A stretch of 64,000 nt of DNA, taken from contig CM032663.1 of the NCBI GenBank assembly GCA_019095985.1, forward strand, positions 38,912,733 to 38,976,732, given 5' to 3'. Positions within the stretch are counted from its first letter, which is position 1. The number at the start of each line of letters is the position of its first letter. Below are positions 1 through 12,358 of the stretch, piece by piece. The notes beneath the pieces are model-generated. The model made no database searches and had not been told where the DNA came from. It worked only from the letters and a program-made list of their open reading frames with translations. Source of the stretch: Streblospio benedicti (taxonomy: Eukaryota > Annelida > Polychaeta > Spionida > Spionidae). A program made the translations under genes and the position numbers.

Positions 1-212
1 TTATACTGTAAAAATTTTACAGTTTGCTACTTTGGCTTATTTTTAAGGAGACCATTAATGACATAGAGGAATTCAATATTCTGCTGTTTGGTTATTATGT
101 AAATCAGTTGGACCAGAAAAATAATCTTGTTGTGCATCAGGGACTATTAAAACCGGGCAATTGATTTTTTCGCTCAACCAGTATGATAAAGGATAGATGT
201 ATTGATAATACT

Positions 213-260
213 TTAACATTGAATGTATATGAACTAGTTAACATTGAATGTATATGAACT
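213..260. repeat. Two-copy 25-bp tandem duplication
   Basis: A 25-base unit starting ttaacattgaatgtatatga is followed at once by a second copy identical over the 23 bases it covers. It is a simple local duplication. Confidence 0.85.
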
Positions 261-1218
261 ATAAATGAAGTAAAGTATTTATACAATTTTTAGCAATTCT
301 ATACACATTGTAACCTGGTATGCTTTTTGGATATGATTAAATGGTAATCATATTTTTGTTATACTAAGTGGGCCTAAAATGACAGTTCTAGCAAACTCAC
401 CTTTTATTTGCTGATAGATATTGTTGATTTTTTCTGATGTTATTTATTTGTAACTTGTTCCCTTTTTATGCATGAAAACCTTTACAAGTGTGAAATGAAA
501 TTGAAGCATAGGAAAGAAGGATGTTCTCATATATGTCCCAGTGTGTGATGTATTAAGTTTTCATGACGAAAATATATTGGTGTTGAAACATGTCGAATTA
601 AAGTGTTTTATTTGTGCTATGCATGTATGTAAATACAATTCGTTCCATCAATATGTCAAATGTAGGAATGGAATGGGAATAAATGCAAATTTTCTATATT
701 CAGTGTATTTTATTACAGTAAATGTCCTCCGCAACAGTACCCAATTCATAATACTCCATCATAAGGTTATTAAATGATGCTCGAGAAATGATGCAAATCC
801 AAACAACAAAAAACATTTTATTATCCAATAATATATGAAAAGAATAAATCTACATAAATAAATTTTACACTTTTATGAGTTCAATGTCTGTATAACGAAC
901 TTTACTTCAATAAAATTCAATCTTTTTGGCTGTAATTGCGTCTATTGATCACTTGTGATTATTTGCAATTGAAACCTTGAAGGATGGAGAAAACCTCACG
1001 CTGTTATGTAATTTCCTGAAAAAACATATTTTGATAATTTCCAAATAACTCCAGGTTCCTATGCCCATTTCATACACCACTAAAAAGTTGGGTTAGAAAT
1101 TGCTTTATCGATGGAAGCGGTTCTCCAGAAATTACCACCAGAAACCACTCTACTATATGAGCACTTTCGATCTAGTTCAGATTTTTATTTCCTTGTGTAG
1201 TTCTATTCTTGCACAATG

Positions 1219-1246
1219 CCCCCCCCCCCCACACACACACACATAC
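1219..1246. repeat. C-run followed by (AC)n microsatellite
   Basis: About twelve C followed by about eight AC units. Confidence 0.9.
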
Positions 1247-2679
1247 ACCCTTTCAATATATTGATATTCTAGCAATGTTTAAAATCCGGTATTCTCACGT
1301 CAAAAGATAATTCTAAATGTGAGACAGGATAATACAGATCCCTACTTTTTATTAGTGTTTTGATAGATTTGCTTATATATGTGCATTTTTAACACCCGTT
1401 TTTAGCTGATGGTAATGACACACATGTAACTTCAAACACGGCGGTACATAAGTCCATTTCGATTCGGCTACTATACCTGCATGCAGAGCAATATCTTGAC
1501 ACTATTAAACCAACAACTGTACATGTACACAACTAATGATAAAGTTTGGAGTTCAATTTTTTGCTATAATCCGTTTACCTGTAGTTCTGATAAGGAGACA
1601 TGGATAATAAACACTTGGACATTTTGAAACATATTATCTAGGGATTGATTTATGAACTGTGAAGGTAATATATGAATATTCTACTTTAAATTTGTGATAT
1701 GTTCAAATTGAAAGTTGTTCCAGATTGTTGTTTATTAGTATGAGATACGTATATATTGTTTGCTTAATGGTTATTTCTTGTTGCAATTAATTGGTGCATC
1801 AAGTGCTAAAACTATGTGTTTTTATTCTTGATTATTGATTAGATTTGTAGAGCATATAAAACTGAACCTATTCGTATTATTGGCTGGCATTTTCATGACC
1901 TGAATGAATCTAAATTAGACAGAATGTTAATTAACATAGAATTACTTACATTTGCATTTACATGTACCACAATATAGGGGAAATATGCGTAGACTGGATA
2001 TACATGTACAATTAAATACACCAAAAAGAATATACATCCATTACACTTTTGCCAAACAATACCGACGGCATATGACACGCCTATATAAAGGAAAAACATG
2101 CAGGTTTGACGTGATATGGCGAATATTTGGCAATAGATTTAGAAATCTATGTCCATTGCATATATGCAATGCCTTTGGCCATGCCATAGCCCTCACAGCT
2201 ATACATCTACAGGACTTACTGCTTATAAGTGCACTAGTAATTATTTGTTTGCAATTTATAACATGTTCACTTTGTATCAATTTCTCAATTCGCACTCTTC
2301 TACATTGAGCGTTAACCAATGGTAAGCCCGTCTGGTGAAACTGCTAGTTAATATTCAACGAAATGAAATATTTGGAACACCAGCTGCAGAAATAGATGTA
2401 CATATATTGTGAAATAAATATTGATTCATGTAACACCAGTAATTCTATTCCTATTTAAGTTTTTATACTAGTATTCACGTTGAACTACGAAATGCTACGA
2501 CCACAGCCCTGTTGAGCAAAAACTTTAACGTGGCTATTTGATTATTTTGAATTGCTTATTATGCATGACCTTACATGTAGTTTGTTGGTGACAGCTTTAG
2601 CTCATACGCATATAATTCATATACACATACTTCACTTCTAACTTCTAAAACCCATGAAAACATTGTTTACAATTTCAGC

Positions 2680-5600
2680 ATGAAATCTCAGGCCTTAGTG
2701 TTATTTCTATTGGCCTGCCTTCTTCAAACAGGTGAGTGAAAATATAATGGAAAAGATCCAAGGTAATTACTTTGACCATAGGATACATATGGATATATAT
2801 ATTGAGCATTATAATTGAAGGCAAGTATGTCATCGCATTTAATATCAACAGTGTTACAACACTTATTCTGCATAATACAAACTGGTTTATAATCACACGT
2901 TTCATTGTTGCTTGCTTTCTTAGCTGTAAATTATAAACCCCCCCCCCCCCCATTCCACTATCGTTACCTGGACCAAGACTTGGTAACGACTCGTAAGTTT
3001 TTAGTGGTCGCCACCATGTCTTTACCAAGTCGGTATCAAGTCGGTATCTAGTCACCATAGTCGTTAGCTAGTCGGCAGCTAGTCTCCGAAAAAAGTCGTC
3101 GACGCACCTGCGATTGATGGCGACATTTTTAGTTCCACCCCTCTGCAGCGGAACTAAAAAAAGTCGCCGTGGTTTGCTGGCGACTCAAAAAATCAATACA
3201 AAATCATTACCAAGTCGTTACCAAGTTTATACCAAGTCTCGACCAGGTCTTAACCAAGATAACGACCATAAAATCATGGTTTTTCACCTGATTGCGACCT
3301 GATAACGACGTGGTAGCGACGGAAATGTCTAGAGCGTGGTTCATTTTACACAAAGCTATTGATAAGGCTAACCCCCCCCCCCCCTGATGCTACCCAAGTG
3401 AGATAATCACATGTAAGACATAGAATGACAAAGGTTTATCGAGTGAACACTTTTTAATAAAAGTACATAGGATATGTGATAAACTTACAAATAGAAATAT
3501 ATATACAATTACTAGCTGTTTACCCGGCGTTGCTCGGGTTGAAACAGATGAGATACGTAACACATTAAATGCTCCTCCCTCCCCATCCTTTCCCCTGTCC
3601 CACAACCCTGATTATCAGGAGCTACACAGCGGGACATCCAGGCTCACGGTGGCGAGTGCTTTGCCGCCTTCCTGGAGTACATATATACACACAAGACAGC
3701 CAAGACAGTCACCAGTCCCGCCTGCCCTCACCTCAGCCGACCCCGCCCTGCACACTCCCGGCGTGGCCCGGGACCAGTGATAACACCCGCCCCCGTGCGT
3801 CAGACACCCAGATTTTTAAGATTGCACACCCAGCACTGGGAGATTACATGATAGTAGTAACGATAGTGGAATGGGGGGGGTAGTAAACAGTGCGTTGACA
3901 CACTTCCCAGTTTTAGTCATTTCTGCCATATGTCTCTCTTTTTGTAATGACATCAGTTGCGTTTGAATGTAAACCAGAAACGTTTCCATTCGTTGCAATG
4001 ATATTAATCAACAAATTACGTTCACATTGGCCTTGACATCTCTTCTATTACAATGCATCACTACCCAGGCTTTGACAATATTATTTCACTGATAAGAATG
4101 CATGTCTGAAATATAAATTTATAGCTTGATTAAAGATTTATGGCGACCCTTGGTAGTAGGTGTTGAAGTGAACACCCGAAAGCGTAATGGCTTTTCAAGT
4201 TTTCCAGTTGAATGAAGTGGTTATCGATAGCAAACATTTTCATTGCAGATGACGTCGCGTGACGAATATTTAAAGGGTATAGGTACACTGTCTGTATAAT
4301 ACATATAGTAGTAAAATATATACCGGTATGCAAATTATAAAATATAGCTGCGAATTCATTTTTCTAAATTATTCCCCGTGCCCAATATCTTCATTTTTTT
4401 CTACTATAGATGCATGTATGCAATACATGGTGACCGTGCATGACGATCACAATACTAGCCTATATCAAAGCGCACGAAATGTTAAAGTAAAATCCCATTC
4501 TTATCAGTATATTATTACAACGCCAGCAACTACTATATATAGTCTCAATCTTATCAACACTCTCGTCGGTTAAGGTGACACGGATAAGTACAATACAATA
4601 AATTGTGTCTCAAGCCGGGGTCTCAAGTTGTGTGCAACTACTACAGGCCAGGATTTACAGCTCTCTGAAGTAGCTACTGGTATTCTTTGCTCATGTCCGC
4701 CATGCACGCGCGCATGTATAACATGTAACATTTATCATTTCATAGTGAAACTATACCCCATTACATATATAGGCAGACTGAACAAAGTGTCTGTTTGAAC
4801 CTCCATATATAAGACCGTATACTGCAGATAAATATTCTGAGCTCAAGAGCGATAAATAGTGGTGCTACTAGGGTCTTATTGTGATGTTTGTTTGTTTGTT
4901 TGTTTGTTTGTTTGTTTGTGTGCGTGCGTGTGTGTGGGTGGGTGCGTTTTATTACTTTTTTTCTTTGAATGAGGATAGCCCAACTGTATTGGTGAATAGT
5001 AGTAAGGCTCACAAGTGATAAGCGTCTGCGTTTAGGTAGCCGTGGCCTTAGATTCATATGTGGAAACCAAAACCAATATAGTTGTGTAACTATCTCCCAG
5101 ACTAACAACTACAAGTTAAAGAACCTCATTCATTAAAAAACCAACTACTGTCTTTCAGGTTCCAGCCTCCGCTGTTACGTATGCGACGCATGCGCGTTAG
5201 ACGGCTACGTGCCAGAAGACTGGCACATTCATGAACAGTCCGGCTTCAAAGACTGCTATAAGTGCGGCAAGACCTATAGCGGAGGTCAGTAGACGCCGGT
5301 CAGTCCATGTCTGTACAGGCTGAATACAAAGAATGTATTTTTCCTCACTTTCCCCACATCCCACAAATTTTAAATCTTTTCCCCCACATCCCACTTCTTT
5401 GAAATCAGACATCGCACTTTTTGGGGCTTATTTCCCACAATAATGAGGGTGCCGATGCCCTTTAAGTGGTTAGTGGGAAATGGCCTTAAAATTAAGTGGG
5501 GTGTGTGAAATTGGCAAACATTAAGTGGTTAGTGGGAATTTGGGCAATTAAGTGGGAAGTGGAAAAATTACCAAAATTAAATGGGAACAAATTCTAATTT

Positions 5601-6545
5601 TAGTGGGAAACTATAAAAAAATGCGCGAGTGGGGGTCAAGCACTTAAATTTATAACAATTTAAAATTGGTCGTTATAATATCATGTCATTTTTTTGTAAA
5701 AGTGAACAAAATGTTCATTAAAAGTACGCATTTTAGTGGGAAATGAAAATATTAAGGGGGAAGTGGGAAATGAGCTAAATTTTAAGTGGTAAGTGGGATC
5801 AGGACCCCCCCATCTAGACCCTCAATGATATCCCTCCTTTTTCGGCCTTTTTCACTACATCCCACTTCCTTACAAACCCGCCCCAGTGGTACGCGAAAAT
5901 GACACTGTATTCCTTTGGTTTAATTTGGTTTATAGGCTAAAAACTACAATTCCACTAAAAATGATTAGATTTTAGAGGTTCGTCTCTGGTGGGATCACCT
6001 GCATGATAGCAAGTTATAGCAACGCTGTTATATGGAGGGGGATTTGAAGCAAAATATATGATAACATAATGAAAAATAATGAATAAAATAATGAAGTAAA
6101 AGGTGTAGGCCCTATGTGATGATAACACAAAACCACCCGCCCTGAATACAGACCCCACAGACCCTCATCTATACATCAAAACGAACCGCTGGATGACTTG
6201 GTTCCCAATGTGCACTCGTTTGCAACTGCATTCTGATCATGACGCCCCTCTGCAGTGGATCATATGAAGATGAACATGTCAGTTATACGTGGATCCTCCA
6301 TATCGAGATGACCATGTCAGTAATTGTACGCTACATCCTGCGTTCTAGGCGTTGCGGCTCGCACGTGCGTGCCCCAGCTGAGCGACCCCTGGCCCATCTA
6401 TGACGGTTGCACCACCGACGCAGACGACAACGGCGTGTGCTACTGCTCCGGAGACCTGTGTAACGCAGGCGAGAGGGTGCAGGGATCGGTCGTCACGGCG
6501 AGCGTTTTGGCGACGATAGGGGTGGTTACGTGGTGGATGTTGTAG
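2680..6545 (+). CDS. Ly6/uPAR (three-finger) domain protein, probably GPI-anchored
   Basis: Three exons, 2680-2731, 5159-5284 and 6349-6545, joined by phase-1 GT-AG introns, give 124 residues. Residues 1-18 are a hydrophobic signal peptide. The mature part has ten cysteines (23, 26, 29, 50, 53, 66, 80, 90, 92, 97) ending in CYCSGDLCN, the closing C-x-C...CN signature of the Ly6/uPAR three-finger fold. Residues 106-124 form a hydrophobic C-terminus after small residues (A99, G100), as in GPI-anchor precursors. Phase-1 introns and a separate signal-peptide exon are usual for the family. The start is chosen because the signal peptide begins there and an acceptor AG (2677-2678) lies one base upstream, so an untranslated exon precedes it. 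The ligand or role cannot be told; relatives modulate receptors or channels at the cell surface. Intron 1 (2.4 kb) and intron 2 (1.1 kb) are full of degenerate repeats. Confidence 0.92.
2938..3384. repeat. Degenerate ACCAAGTCG repeat cluster between two C-runs
   Basis: Within Ly6 intron 1, a run of 14 C (2938-2951) and a run of 13 C (3372-3384) bracket about 420 bp in which variants of taccaagtcg, gtatcaagtcg and aaccaagataacgacc recur many times, some in inverted form (accaagacttggt near 2976). It may be a decayed mobile element or an expanded satellite; the family is not recognised. Confidence 0.6.
3519..3600 (+). repeat. Dispersed repeat A, copy 1
   Basis: Begins with an actagctgtttacccggcg-type sequence and runs into ttgaaacagatgagatac and attaaatgctcctccct. 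A second, inverted copy occurs at 8865-8925 with about 80 percent identity over 50 bases. The opening resembles a short retroelement-derived sequence widespread in invertebrate genomes, but this is from memory. G+C-rich sequence continues to about 3850 and may belong to the same unit. Confidence 0.55.
4886..4946. repeat. (GTTT)8 and GT-rich microsatellite
   Basis: Eight GTTT units followed by mixed GTGC/GTGG units, inside Ly6 intron 1. Confidence 0.95.
5335..5885. repeat. Degenerate GTGGGAAAT repeat block in Ly6 intron 2
   Basis: About 550 bp in which ttaagtgg, tagtgggaaat and aagtgggaag recur more than ten times. The outer parts carry the complementary form (acatcccacttc), so the block is roughly inverted-repeat shaped. 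Similar gatgtgggat sequences occur at 19080-19215 and 26800-26940. Confidence 0.6.
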
Positions 6546-8864
6546 TTGGTCTGGGAGGGTGTGGGGGTGTGATTAGTGTGAATACTGACACAATGGCAGG
6601 CGGAAGTGGATTGAGCTTTATTGGATACATGGTGAGGGCGCGTTATGTGAGATTTCACAATGCTTTGGAGAAGTTTTTTGTTTTTTTTTTGTTTTTTTTG
6701 TGTTTTTTTTAGGATTTTTCATATTAATTTGAACCAGTGTCATTTTGATACAGTGTTGACTCCTGGTGTTTATTTTAATCCATATAAATGCGGATTTGTG
6801 ATTTTCTTTCTACAAAATGTAACATAACAGTTGTTTTATAAATGACTAAAAGTATTTCTTATAAAGTCATAATAGACAAAAACTGTCCCTTTACTGTCCC
6901 CTTATTATAATGTGATGATCCCATGAAGATAAATATAGATAAACATGCAATGTATATGCACACGCGCATTGATTCCTGACTGTGCGAGCGCATCCCAGTT
7001 ATAAAAAGGAATTGTTTCTAAGGGTAGTGGTCAGTCGTGACCATGTAAGTACATGTAGTAACTAAAACATAGAATTGTACATCAGTTTTCTCTAGGTGAC
7101 ATTGACTTAAGTAAATGAGGTCATAGAGAGGTGACTTCCTGTGTCTTCACAATTAGCATATCACACTTTTGAGTCGGCTTCAGTTGGTGTTGATCATGTG
7201 TAATTTAAGTACCCGCAGAATACAAGGATGGTACTTCTAGTATCGAAATAAATATGAATTGTAATTGAATGCAATTTAGTGGTTTGGTTATTCATTATTC
7301 AAAGATTTGTCATTAGTCTGCTTTTACCCATCATAAACCTTGGTTCTGCTTCACTTTTACACAGCATTTAGATTGTGGAGGTTTAATGGTTTAAGAGCTA
7401 GAAGTTAAATAATAAGCATTGCAGCCATAGTTTACTTGTAGAAGGATGTCCCAATATATATTCGTTATCCTATTTTTGTATTAAATATAACACGGATTTT
7501 ACATCTAAACAAAGGCTTATCAGTAGATGTACATGTCTATTATACTTTTTCTTTTTCTTTTTAAACAAGAAAATAAAGAAAGTATGAATAATGTGTTCTT
7601 AAGGAGTGCTTTCTGTATAAGATGACCTTTCTAAAAAAATCATAATTTTAATATCAATGTGAAACACTTATTCTTCTTACAAATAATGCAATTCAACATA
7701 GAGGTACCACGCCCGGGGGCTCAATCTTTTAGAATGATAAAAAATTAAACATGCATTCCAGAAAACTAAGTCTACTAAATTGCATTGAATCAATAGGAAA
7801 TTGTTGGTTTGTTGCAAACAAATTGATAATATGTATACTATGAGGATTAAGAGAATGTAATTATTGTACTGTTTGAAAAGCTCACATATGCATGTCATAG
7901 ATTCTTTTACACAGCCTATATAATTTATGCATTAAAGTATAGCTAAGCTAGATAGCTATGCTCATTTATAAAAATCAACAATGCTTTAAATCACATGTTA
8001 TTGCATACACCATGTCTACATGTAGTACTTATAATATTGGTGGCTACCAATATGCTACATTTTGGGAAATTGTATATTTAGGCGTGTATTTTCAGAAGAG
8101 TGGTTAAACCCTAGTTAAATCAGCTCAAAGTGTATCCTTTTTCACTGAAAACTGGGCTATAATGACGATCACACTATATATTATGAAATCCGGGACTAGA
8201 TCTGTGACTAATCCGGGATTATATCTACTGGAATTGTTGCGACTTGTTTTTGTGAAACCGAAATTTGCGATAGAAATCATTTGCGTGCGATTTATAGCAT
8301 ATATGCGAAGCGAAGCCAAATCTGTGGCAAACAGGTTGATGAAAGTGGACCCAGACTAGTGCTGCTGCCTTGTAATATGATCCACTTAGCCACGACCCGG
8401 TTTGGCAAAAATTAAATAAACTCTTTAGTAATTAATTAATTTCAAAAGTACATGAACCGGTTCATCAAATTGTCTTAGAATAAACATTCAACCAAATAAA
8501 ATATCAAACGTGCATACATTATAAGATCTAAAGTGGATTAAATTGATAGAAAGTAGCCAAATAATCTGTCACCCTGTCAGTTTAGTTTGGTTGTCACGGT
8601 ACAGTCGATGTTTGTTGTTATCAATCGATGTCTGTTTTATTCATCTTTACACGATCTTGATGAGATTGACAACCATAAACTAGTAGATATAGTCTTGTGA
8701 ATCTATATATATAAAGGAAGAGGCGATTTTTTAATCACACAAGGCTTTTTTAACCACAAGACGTACACACTCCAAATTATGTATGTACAATCAGGACAAC
8801 TTTGTGGTCGTTATAATGTTACATTTCAAACCAAATAAATTGGGGTATGGCTGGTGGTGAGGCA
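6546..8864. other. Ly6 3' flank and gene-free region
   Basis: After the Ly6 stop comes a T-rich run (6677-6712) and A+T-rich sequence with a possible poly(A) signal at 7247-7252. From there to 8864 I see no gene and no clear repeat. Confidence 0.5.
7247..7252 (+). terminator. Candidate AATAAA poly(A) signal of the Ly6 gene
   Basis: An AATAAA hexamer about 700 bp after the Ly6 stop codon. Hexamers are common in A+T-rich DNA, so this is only a candidate. Confidence 0.3.
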
Positions 8865-8925
8865 GGGAGGAGCATTTAATCTGTTCCAGATCTCATCAAT
8901 TTCAACCCCAAGCAGCAGCAGAAAG
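8865..8925 (-). repeat. Dispersed repeat A, copy 2
   Basis: Read on the minus strand it gives gggttgaaattgatgagatc and attaaatgctcctccct, matching the plus-strand copy at 3536-3598. The match stops downstream of the shared CTCCCT. Confidence 0.6.
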
Positions 8926-9723
8926 GGGTGTTTGTTACCAGGGGTAGGAGTAGCTGGGGGAGGGATATTAGAGAAATCAAGCATTGCCACATACATGTAG
9001 TCACTGTGCGCGTTTGTTGTGCAAGACATGGACTTTGGGAGGAATGGACAGCTAAGACACAGGCCACATAACATACAATTGCTCCCTTTACCATTTCAAA
9101 ACGTGCATACTAGTAAGTAAAAAATAGATAATTATTTATATATAAGGTAAGCAAAAAATGAGCAAGTCTTTTTGAAACAGTGAGAGCTTCCCTACTTAGC
9201 TTGTCGGTCGTACAAAGGTCTCTCACGCTGTATAGACTTTCTCGTCTCGTCTCAATGCGTAATGGTTTAAATACGTGTGCAGATTCAGGGGAGCGCATGC
9301 CCCTCCCAACCTCAACCCCCTTTCCCACTCATGAATGGCTGCCATCTGCCACCATTCCACGACACACCATGTGCGGCATCATGGGCATATGGTGCAACTA
9401 TAGTGCTTTCAAATGACACCACAGGGGTCTCTATTACCATCCTAGCCTGACTCGCGCCATGTCAAAGTTGGACCTAGGGTGGGGTTACCTACAGACCCTA
9501 CGAGTGGACGGCCGCTACATAGACGTTATCTGGAACCCCATCTTTCTCAGTCAAGTGTCAACGTGTCCAGAAATATGATACTTGAAAACGCATCTGCTCG
9601 TCAAGCTCTTTCTATTAGTGGCAATCCCTTTGCCCTATGCCTCTAGAGGGCCCTACGCCAGAAAGTAAGACATGTGAGATTCCTGAGCGTGATTACAATT
9701 CACGGTGATTACATTTTACGGCA

Positions 9724-9794
9724 GCTAGACCATTTTTGGTGGCCGTAAATTGAAACCGTTCACAATTTACGTTGGTCATATTTTAAGGTCTAGC
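9724..9794. repeat. Imperfect hairpin with GCTAGACC/GGTCTAGC ends
   Basis: A 71-bp imperfect inverted repeat: the ends gctagacc and ggtctagc pair exactly, and cgtaaattg pairs with caatttacg around the loop. It sits just before the cadherin-like exon. Confidence 0.6.
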
Positions 9795-9834
9795 ACACAT
9801 GTCCATACTCACTGGTACGTTACAGGTGGATTGC

Positions 9835-10048
9835 TGGGTGATGCCCAGACATTTCGCGGTAGAACAAAAGATGAAATTGCCTAACATGGGGTGGGTCTAC
9901 AACGTCGACGTCGTCCTGAAAAAAACCTATGGACGTATACATCGGGCATCAAACGTTTGACGTGATTCTGACGTGCACCGATCGCGGCAATCCCAGCAAG
10001 GACATGATTCACGAGTTCCAGATTAAAGTGGAGGATCCTGACGTTTGA
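9835..10048 (+). pseudogene. Cadherin-repeat-like terminal exon, frame-broken
   Basis: After an acceptor-like gttacag, the sequence encodes WVYNVDVVLKK. In a second frame it encodes DVYIGHQTFDVILTCTDRG followed by NPSKD and FQIKVEDPDV, then TGA (10046-10048). The pattern (hydrophobic strand, LDYE-like turn, xFxVxLTCTDRGNP, xFxIKVED) is that of the second half of a cadherin repeat, which mediates calcium-dependent adhesion. The two frames meet at a run of seven A, where the frame is off by one base. A poly(A) signal follows 56 bp after the stop. It could be a decayed gene end, a retrocopy, or a real terminal exon whose upstream exons I cannot find; 9430-9620 has coding-like stretches but no clear family. 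Confidence 0.45.
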
Positions 10049-10103
10049 GGACTTGTTAAATGAGGAGCTTTTGAAAGTATTTGTTGTAGAATGAAGTCGT
10101 GAA

Positions 10104-10109
10104 AATAAA
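10104..10109 (+). terminator. AATAAA poly(A) signal after the cadherin-like exon
   Basis: An AATAAA hexamer 56 bp after the TGA of the cadherin-like exon, the spacing expected for a real or retrocopied 3' end. Confidence 0.4.
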
Positions 10110-12358
10110 TGTGAAAATGTGACGCATATGTTTTACATTTCATGAAATATGGGAAATCACCTCATGGTCTTGATTTTTATATAATTCACTTTTTAAAAAT
10201 TGCTCCATTAGCCCTACACAAAAAAATTGTTTTCAGAAAAAAAAATGAAATATTTTTAACCCAAAATGTACACAAATATGGGCATATCTTTAGGTACATA
10301 AATAAAAACGTGCAGCCAAATGTCATTTTTAAAACTCCTGTGTTATGTCTCTATCTTAGATCATTTATGAACATCGCCCCAGAATTCAATTTCAAAATTG
10401 GCATGGTTGTCAGGCAAAAGAGAGGCCATGTAGCGGAATCATCTTTCCTTCCATCAAACTAAAAGTTGACAAAATTAAAATTCACATTCAACCACTTTCA
10501 ACTTAATCAACTTTTCTCGGGTAAAGATAGACTAGGAGTTTCTTAACTCAACTGCTTACAACTTTTGCAGTTTTTCACAGAGCGTGTTTCCTCCTTGCAA
10601 GGACCATTACCCAGTTGTCGGCAGCAGCCAGAAATTGCCGCCGGCAGATGTTTTTCATCCAAAAATTTCATATCGTGTTCATGATTTGTTTGGGTTGATT
10701 TTGTTTTTGTTGTTGTTTTTGTTGTTGTTTCGTGCCGCAATAACAGATAGTAGAATGTATGGTATGATTGCTTATAGCCAGTGTAAAGGCGACATAATTT
10801 CGTGAACTCATCATGCTCCCTTACACTTGCAAGATATTACATGACTGACTGTCCTGTAGCTTTGTCACAATGCACCCGTAAAAAACATTGCAACTGCATT
10901 TTGAGTATGTTTTGTAAATGCGGGGTAGCGGGGGTGGGGGTGTCTCTTCTGCAAAATAGGTACGGGTGTACTATTTCGAACTTCGAAACGATACCCATCG
11001 ATATACTAATTTGGCATGAAAAAGTGGCAACAAAAACAGAAATCTAGTATTTATTTTTCTTTTATTTTGTAGTAATTTAGTATATTAGTATATTATAGTA
11101 ATTTGTTCTTATAAAAAAGAAAAAAATAGCATAAATATAAAAATGTAACGATTTAGTGTAAGACAATGAATATTGATATTCAAGATATGATACACCATGC
11201 ATGAACATGAATGACATGTATTTTACAATGAAATGTAATAATTTTCACTTTTATAAAACCGTTTATTGACCTCTTTAATGTATTTTAAATAACATTAATG
11301 CAATTTCTACGTGTTTATTTGATGATAAATATGAATTGTATAACTTGTAAGTTACATCTTAATGTTTTACATTTTATCAACATAATAGGTGAATGCACAA
11401 AACAGAGAAAAATCAATGCAAATCATGTACATGTACATGGAATATGAATGGGTCAAATGAATGAAGTCTTAAATAACTGTTGATTTATATGAGGTGGGTG
11501 ATTATATCATTAGGTGAAATTGTTTAGTTGAAGAAAACCTTCCTTGCAGTATTGAAAACGTTCTAATTAAAGGTTTCATGGCGATTGAATGAATAGATGA
11601 TTGCGGGGTCAATAAAAAGCATACATTCATACATTGGAGAACAATTATCAAAAGTGCAAAAAAACCTACTCGGCGACGTTTTGGTGCACATTTCTCCTGC
11701 TTTAGGTCTGTTTGGAAACGTGTACTGATTGGTTTTGTGCACCTCACCTCCAATGTGAGTCAAGAAAATGGTGTAATCCTAAAACACGTTTACAAGTGGA
11801 ATTCCACTGATCACGTGACTCAATACGGAAATGAGATGCACAACAATCAGCGCACTTTGCCACATTTTTATCAGCTTGAAGCACGAAGAACGTCCAACAA
11901 AAAGTTTTTTTTTTGGAGAGTCAAAGAAACATATGAGTATTTTTTTTCCTTTTATCTAAGAGTACATATTGTTACGAATTCATGCAAACAAAAGGCTGAT
12001 TATCAGCGTACATACGAACCAACGATCTAATTGTCATCCATGAACATATAGAGTCATTTCAAAATAATTCAAAATGGCAGCCGATATTTCCACAAAACGA
12101 AGATTTCGTCCATACTTTACAAGACATGTACGTGAACCTCATCAAAACTAGTTTATGACCATCATTTGAACGTTTGAATCATTTTGAACATGTAACTAAT
12201 TTGTTTACGTGGAATGAAAAATACTGACACGTCTAAGAATGTTCAGATCATTGAATATTGTCTTTTTCAGAGACTTAATAAAACATTGGCAAGGGTTTAT
12301 AAATAATTAATGTCCATACTTAACGTAAATTAGACATAATACAAATATTAAAAAAGGC
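10110..12358. other. Gene-free region
   Basis: A+T-rich sequence with no recognisable gene. It has a GTT-rich stretch near 10690-10730; the remaining open frames look random. Confidence 0.5.

Larger units (their letters stand above)
1..2679. other. Upstream non-coding region of the Ly6 gene
   Basis: A+T-rich sequence with no convincing coding stretch on either strand; the open frames here lack family resemblance. It holds a two-copy tandem duplication and a C-run/AC microsatellite (listed separately). The Ly6 promoter and an untranslated first exon should lie here, because a splice acceptor (atttcag) sits one base before the Ly6 start codon. I could not place the transcription start. Confidence 0.5.

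Noticed and set aside
1952-2319. Overlapping 118- and 92-codon frames on opposite strands
   Set aside because: No family resemblance, no splice context, composition of A+T-rich noise.
2675-3058. Minus-strand 127-codon frame opposite Ly6 exon 1
   Set aside because: Runs through the C-run and the ACCAAGTCG repeat; a chance frame.
4761-5108. Minus-strand 115-codon frame with NKQTNKQT repeats
   Set aside because: Translation of the (GTTT)n microsatellite in the Ly6 intron.
9110-9328. Minus-strand frame with SPESAHVFKPLRIETRRESL
   Set aside because: Looks slightly protein-like but has no recognisable motif or splice borders; not enough to call.
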